Shown here: positions 5,036 to 7,741 of the stretch, in pieces
How positions within the stretch are numbered: position 1 is the stretch's first letter
Layout of the letters: each line of letters starts with the position of its first letter
NCBI GenBank assembly: GCA_017883485.1
Contig: JADGNM010000111.1
Span: forward strand, 1-7,741
Direction: 5' to 3'
From: Methanosarcina sp.
GTDB taxonomy: Archaea > Halobacteriota > Methanosarcinia > Methanosarcinales > Methanosarcinaceae
DNA length: 7,741 bases
The notes under the pieces: generated by a model
What the model was told of the DNA's origin: nothing
What the model saw: the letters and a program-made list of their open reading frames with translations, nothing else
The model's database searches: none
Position numbers and translations under genes: made by a program

Positions 5036-6526
5036 ATGAATGTACTCTGCGGATATAATGTCAACATAGATTCTGTATACAGGGTCAGCGGAATCGAGAT
5101 TTCGGAACTGCTGAAAAATTTTGAAAGTACTGAAATCCTTGGAAAAATAGAAGATCCCCCAGGAAAAATACTTTCCGAATCCGATTTTGTTGCCGGGCTT
5201 GTCTACTGTATGAAAAACGGATGCGGAGCCGAATGGCTTGTTTTAGAGGCGACTGTTTTCGAGTTTCTAAAAAATCGCTATTTTGAGAAATCCCTTGTAA
5301 GAATGGGCGGAAATGCCGGAATAATGGCAAATGCTCTATCACAATTAGGGGCTTCGAGGGTAATTCCAAATGTCGCTGTACCCTCAAAAATTCAGCTTTC
5401 TTTGTTTTCTGGCAGATCGATCTACTTTCCTGGCACAGTAACTGAGAGAAAGGGAAATTCAGAGACCGGATCTGGGAAAACAGACTCTGAAGAAATTGAC
5501 TCTGAAGAAAATATGTACGCTGTTTCCAGCAGCCAGGACCCTATCCATTTCGTATTTGATTTTTCAAAAGGGGATACTTTTTCCCTGTACGGGACAGAGA
5601 TCATTGTCCCGAGAGAAAACCGTTTCATTGCAACCTGCGACCATTTAAATCTCAGGCTCTATGTCAATCCTGCATTTGAGAAATATGCCATAGAGCATGC
5701 CTGCGAGATTGATGGCGCCCTTATATCCGGTTTCCACCTTCTGCTTGAGAACTATTCTGACGGCAGCAGTTATAAAACTATTATTGAAAGGATTCTCTGC
5801 CAGCTAGAGGGCTGGAAGGTCGAAAATGATAAGCTTCGCATTCACCTGGAGCTCGGACACTTTGCAAGCAAAGAGATTGCAAGTTCTGTATTCCTGGAGT
5901 TTGTATCTATTTTAGACAGTATTGGAATGAACGAAGACGAGCTTGCAACTCTCCGTCATTTCCACGGAGTGCCTGGAGAAGAAATTCTACTCATGGAAGC
6001 GGAAGCTGTGGGAAATGCGGTATATAGGCTGGCTTCGCGATATGGGCTTACGAGAATTGTAATTCACACCAGGGAATTTGTGCTGACTGCTTTTAAACCG
6101 AACTTGGAATTAAATTCTAAACAGGCTTCAGAAGGCTCTGCAGACTTCCGGGTTCTGGAAAAATTGGGAGATTTCAAAATTCCAAGCCTGCAAAAAATGG
6201 CTGAAAGAAAACTTAAAGCTCTCAAGTTCGGAGTGAGCTGTGCAGGAGTATATGCAGCCTCGGGCAGGCTTGAAGGGCGGACATTTGTAGAAGAGGGAGC
6301 CTCAAAACTTCAGGAGAGCACTATCGGAAGAAAGCAGCTTGAGCTGTTCCTTAAAACCTTCAACGGACAGGCTTTCGGACAGGGAGCTTATGCTTTTAAT
6401 GGAGAGTATATTCTCTGCATACTTCCGACACTACTTTCGAAATATCCGATAACTACGGTAGGACTTGGGGATACGATAACCGCGGGGATCTTTTTGAGGG
6501 AGCTGGAGCTGGATGTACAGGCTTAA
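5036..6526 (+). CDS. Divergent ADP-dependent sugar kinase paralogue
   Basis: A 496-aa second member of the ADP-PFK/ADP-GK family, 44 nt after the first. All landmark motifs remain: YNVNID (7-12), GCGAE (62-66), MGGNAG (90-95), VPRENRFI (191-198), DGALISGFH (226-234), H270-L-E272, canonical N299-E-D-E302, and GLGD (476-479) with D479 as likely base. An active kinase is therefore likely, but the substrate (fructose 6-phosphate, glucose or another sugar) is not evident. Differences from the neighbour are an almost absent N-terminal segment (motif at residue 7 versus 31), a Ser/Glu-rich insert at about 136-168, and an enlarged region at about 355-460. A TAG precedes the ATG, so no upstream start exists in this frame. 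The ribosome binding site is weak, suggesting coupling to the gene before. Its end overlaps the next gene. Confidence 0.8.
   Translation: MNVLCGYNVNIDSVYRVSGIEISELLKNFESTEILGKIEDPPGKILSESDFVAGLVYCMKNGCGAEWLVLEATVFEFLKNRYFEKSLVRMGGNAGIMANALSQLGASRVIPNVAVPSKIQLSLFSGRSIYFPGTVTERKGNSETGSGKTDSEEIDSEENMYAVSSSQDPIHFVFDFSKGDTFSLYGTEIIVPRENRFIATCDHLNLRLYVNPAFEKYAIEHACEIDGALISGFHLLLENYSDGSSYKTIIERILCQLEGWKVENDKLRIHLELGHFASKEIASSVFLEFVSILDSIGMNEDELATLRHFHGVPGEEILLMEAEAVGNAVYRLASRYGLTRIVIHTREFVLTAFKPNLELNSKQASEGSADFRVLEKLGDFKIPSLQKMAERKLKALKFGVSCAGVYAASGRLEGRTFVEEGASKLQESTIGRKQLELFLKTFNGQAFGQGAYAFNGEYILCILPTLLSKYPITTVGLGDTITAGIFLRELELDVQA
5483..5512 (+). repeat. 15-bp in-frame tandem duplication in the second kinase
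   Basis: GACTCTGAAGAAATT (5483-5497) is followed directly by GACTCTGAAGAAAAT (5498-5512), differing at one base. It encodes DSEEI-DSEEN within the acidic insert of the kinase paralogue. Fifteen bases keep the frame. This looks like a recent slippage duplication in a surface loop. Confidence 0.75.
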
Positions 6527-7355
6527 GCCCGAAATCTTTAACCTTAACTACACTCTCGACTGCGGGCAGGTCTTCCGCTGGGAACGGGACGGGGACTGGT
6601 GGACAGGAGTTGTCGGAGACCAGGTTATCCGGGTTTCTCAGGACAATGGAGAACTGCTTATTGATTCAAAGCTTCTCCCTGAGTTTTTTTCACTTTATTT
6701 CCGCTTCGATGATAACCTTCCTTCAATCTGCAAAAGCATAGACAGGGACCTTCTGATAAACCGGGCAATAAGGAAATATAGGGGCTTGCGGTTGATCAGG
6801 CAGGACCCCTGGGAATGCCTGATATCTTATATGCTTTCCACGGCTTCAAGCATTCCTATGATCCAGAAAAGAATTACTCTTTTGAGCCAACTCTTCGGGC
6901 AGGAACTCGAAGAAGGATATTTCAGCTTTCCAGACCCTGAGACCCTTGCAAATGCTGACCTTTCCATGCTTGATGAATGTAAACTGGGTTTCAGAAACGA
7001 GCGCATAAAAGACGCAGCCGTAGAAGTGAGTTCAGGAGACCTTGATCTCGACGTCCTTTTCCGTCTGGAATACAAGTATGCCAGAGACCGCCTTATGAGG
7101 ATCCGCGGCATTGGGGAAAAGGTCGCAGACTGCGTTCTACTTTTCGCATACGGGAAGTTGGAAGCCTTCCCTGTAGATACTCACATCAGACAGGTTATCC
7201 AGCATTACCATATCGATGACAATTTCTTCGAAGATTGCGCAAGCCTGAGCAAAATGGGAGATTGGGGACGGGGATACTTCGGTCCCTATTGCGGGTATGC
7301 CCAGCAATATCTCTATTATCAGAAAAGGGTTGAAGGCTTTGCCCCTCTTTATTAA
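6513..7355 (+). CDS. ogg: 8-oxoguanine DNA glycosylase, OGG1 family
   Basis: A bifunctional glycosylase and lyase that removes 8-oxoguanine from DNA and starts base-excision repair. The 280-aa protein has the OGG1 N-terminal domain (CGQVFRW at 17-23) and a helix-hairpin-helix GPD domain: QDPWECLISY (97-106), IRGIGEKVADC (197-207) with catalytic lysine K203, and FPVDTHI (219-225) with aspartate D222. FGPYCGYAQ (256-264) matches the C-terminal OGG1 signature. By alignment R161 corresponds to human R204, while human N149 and R154 are replaced by A111 and M116, which may relax the preference for cytosine opposite the lesion. The ATG overlaps the preceding kinase by 14 nt, and GGAG (6505-6508) lies 4 nt before it, so translation is probably coupled. 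MutM and AlkA are less likely given the N-terminal domain. Confidence 0.93.
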   Translation: MYRLKPEIFNLNYTLDCGQVFRWERDGDWWTGVVGDQVIRVSQDNGELLIDSKLLPEFFSLYFRFDDNLPSICKSIDRDLLINRAIRKYRGLRLIRQDPWECLISYMLSTASSIPMIQKRITLLSQLFGQELEEGYFSFPDPETLANADLSMLDECKLGFRNERIKDAAVEVSSGDLDLDVLFRLEYKYARDRLMRIRGIGEKVADCVLLFAYGKLEAFPVDTHIRQVIQHYHIDDNFFEDCASLSKMGDWGRGYFGPYCGYAQQYLYYQKRVEGFAPLY

Positions 7356-7360
7356 TTTAT

Positions 7361-7388
7361 CTCTTTTGTCAAGAAGATTAGAAAAGAG
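7361..7388. terminator. Inverted repeat just after the glycosylase gene
   Basis: CTCTTTT (7361-7367) and AAAAGAG (7382-7388) are exact complements with a 14-nt loop, starting 5 nt after the stop codon. Its T-rich left arm could itself be the archaeal termination signal. No T tract follows on the + strand. Confidence 0.3.
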
Positions 7389-7408
7389 TAGTATTGATTA
7401 CATTGGCA

Positions 7409-7424
7409 GTTGATCGAAATCAAC
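7409..7424. repeat. Perfect stem-loop GTTGAT-CGAA-ATCAAC
   Basis: Six exact base pairs close a CGAA tetraloop. GGTTGAT occurs again at 7478-7484, and GTTGAT again near 7676. It could be an RNA hairpin or an operator; no function can be assigned. Confidence 0.4.
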
Positions 7425-7494
7425 CAAAACTCGGAGAATAATAAAAAGTCTCGAAATATGATCGTCCATGACTCATCGGTTGATATTTCAGTAC

Positions 7495-7526
7495 TCAGCT
7501 TCTCGGCTGAAGTTCCATTTTTATTT
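7495..7526 (+). terminator. Hairpin plus T-rich tract
   Basis: TCAGC (7495-7499) and GCTGA (7506-7510) form a five-pair stem with a TTCTCG loop, followed by ATTTTTATTT (7517-7526). This is the most terminator-like structure downstream of the glycosylase, about 140 nt after its stop. Confidence 0.33.
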
Positions 7527-7567
7527 GCTCTAACTTGAGGGCTCCAGCCATGCTCGGGTGCGGAACA

Positions 7568-7599
7568 AGGAAAATCACTTATTATTATTCCGGTTTCCC
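7568..7599 (+). promoter_or_regulatory. Second copy of a phosphofructokinase-leader element
   Basis: GGAAAAT (7569-7575) and TCCGGTTTCCC (7589-7599) recur here in the same order as GGAAAAT (3428-3434) and TCCGGTTTCCC (3440-3450) in the phosphofructokinase leader. As there, GGAAA can pair with TTTCC (7594-7598). The loop is longer. It may be part of the leader of a gene to the right, or a chance match. Confidence 0.3.
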
Positions 7600-7741
7600 T
7601 GAAGTATTTTTACCCGATTAGCAAACACGATTTCTAATCTAAAAATATCGTAACTATTCAGCCTACCCAAAATCAGTTGATTGATATTGATTTTGACATC
7701 ACAGATAAGTGTGATTAATAACCAATGGTAGAATAAAAAAC

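Larger units (their letters stand above)
7356..7741. other. Gene-free 386-nt tail with several inverted repeats
   Basis: Neither strand has a reading frame I would call a gene; the best is a 26-codon ATG frame (7459-7539) without a ribosome binding site. The stretch is AT-rich except for a GC-rich patch at about 7548-7566. It contains the hairpins listed separately, plus AAAATCA (7669-7675) and TGATTTT (7688-7694) as exact complements. It probably holds the end of the kinase-glycosylase transcript and perhaps the leader of a gene beyond the window. No tRNA or rRNA is seen. Confidence 0.5.

Noticed and set aside
7459..7539. 26-codon ATG reading frame downstream of the glycosylase
   Set aside because: No ribosome binding site, and a hairpin with a T tract lies within it. 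The length is expected by chance.
1..7741. CRISPR array, tRNA or rRNA genes, insertion-sequence ends
   Set aside because: No regularly spaced direct repeats, no cloverleaf-like segment with a T-loop GTTCRA pattern in context, and no transposase or paired terminal inverted repeats were seen.

Overview
The window looks like a piece of a Methanosarcina (or close Methanosarcinales) chromosome. The evidence is archaeal: tandem ADP-dependent sugar kinases of the archaeal ADP-PFK/ADP-GK family, archaeal ArgC and ArgJ, an OGG1-type 8-oxoguanine glycosylase, GGAG-type ribosome binding sites, and very AT-rich intergenic DNA with TATA-like boxes. All six confident genes lie on the + strand, and none ends in TAG, which fits a pyrrolysine-using methanogen but does not prove it. 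The species call is an inference from these proteins.

Region 1 (1-435) has no confident gene. It holds a stop-free stretch on the minus strand running off the left edge (1-213, no good start codon, possibly a gene remnant), a small + strand ORF with a ribosome binding site (268-429), and an inverted repeat over the argC translation start (412-433).

Region 2 (436-3250) is arginine biosynthesis. argC (N-acetyl-gamma-glutamyl-phosphate reductase) is followed by a two-CBS-domain protein and, 18 nt later, argJ (ornithine acetyltransferase). ArgC performs the third step of the acetylated route from glutamate to ornithine. ArgJ moves the acetyl group from N-acetylornithine back to glutamate. The CBS protein between them is a plausible adenine-nucleotide sensor, but its target is unknown.

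Region 3 (3251-3503) separates the two operons. It has a hairpin plus pyrimidine tract right after argJ, a perfect 20-bp palindrome, a TATA-like box, and a leader RNA that can form competing pairings. One of these would mask the ribosome binding site of the next gene.

Region 4 (3504-7355) is a three-gene run: ADP-dependent phosphofructokinase (GTG start), a divergent paralogue of the same kinase family 44 nt downstream, and an OGG1-type DNA glycosylase that overlaps the paralogue by 14 nt. The first two belong to sugar (glycogen/glycolysis) metabolism. The glycosylase is base-excision repair and appears to be translationally coupled to the second kinase.

Region 5 (7356-7741) has no gene I can support. 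It contains several small inverted repeats, a hairpin plus T-tract, and a second copy of a sequence element from the phosphofructokinase leader. The most interesting leads are the possible translational switch ahead of the phosphofructokinase, its partial recurrence at 7568-7599, the divergent second kinase, and the altered opposite-base residues of the glycosylase.
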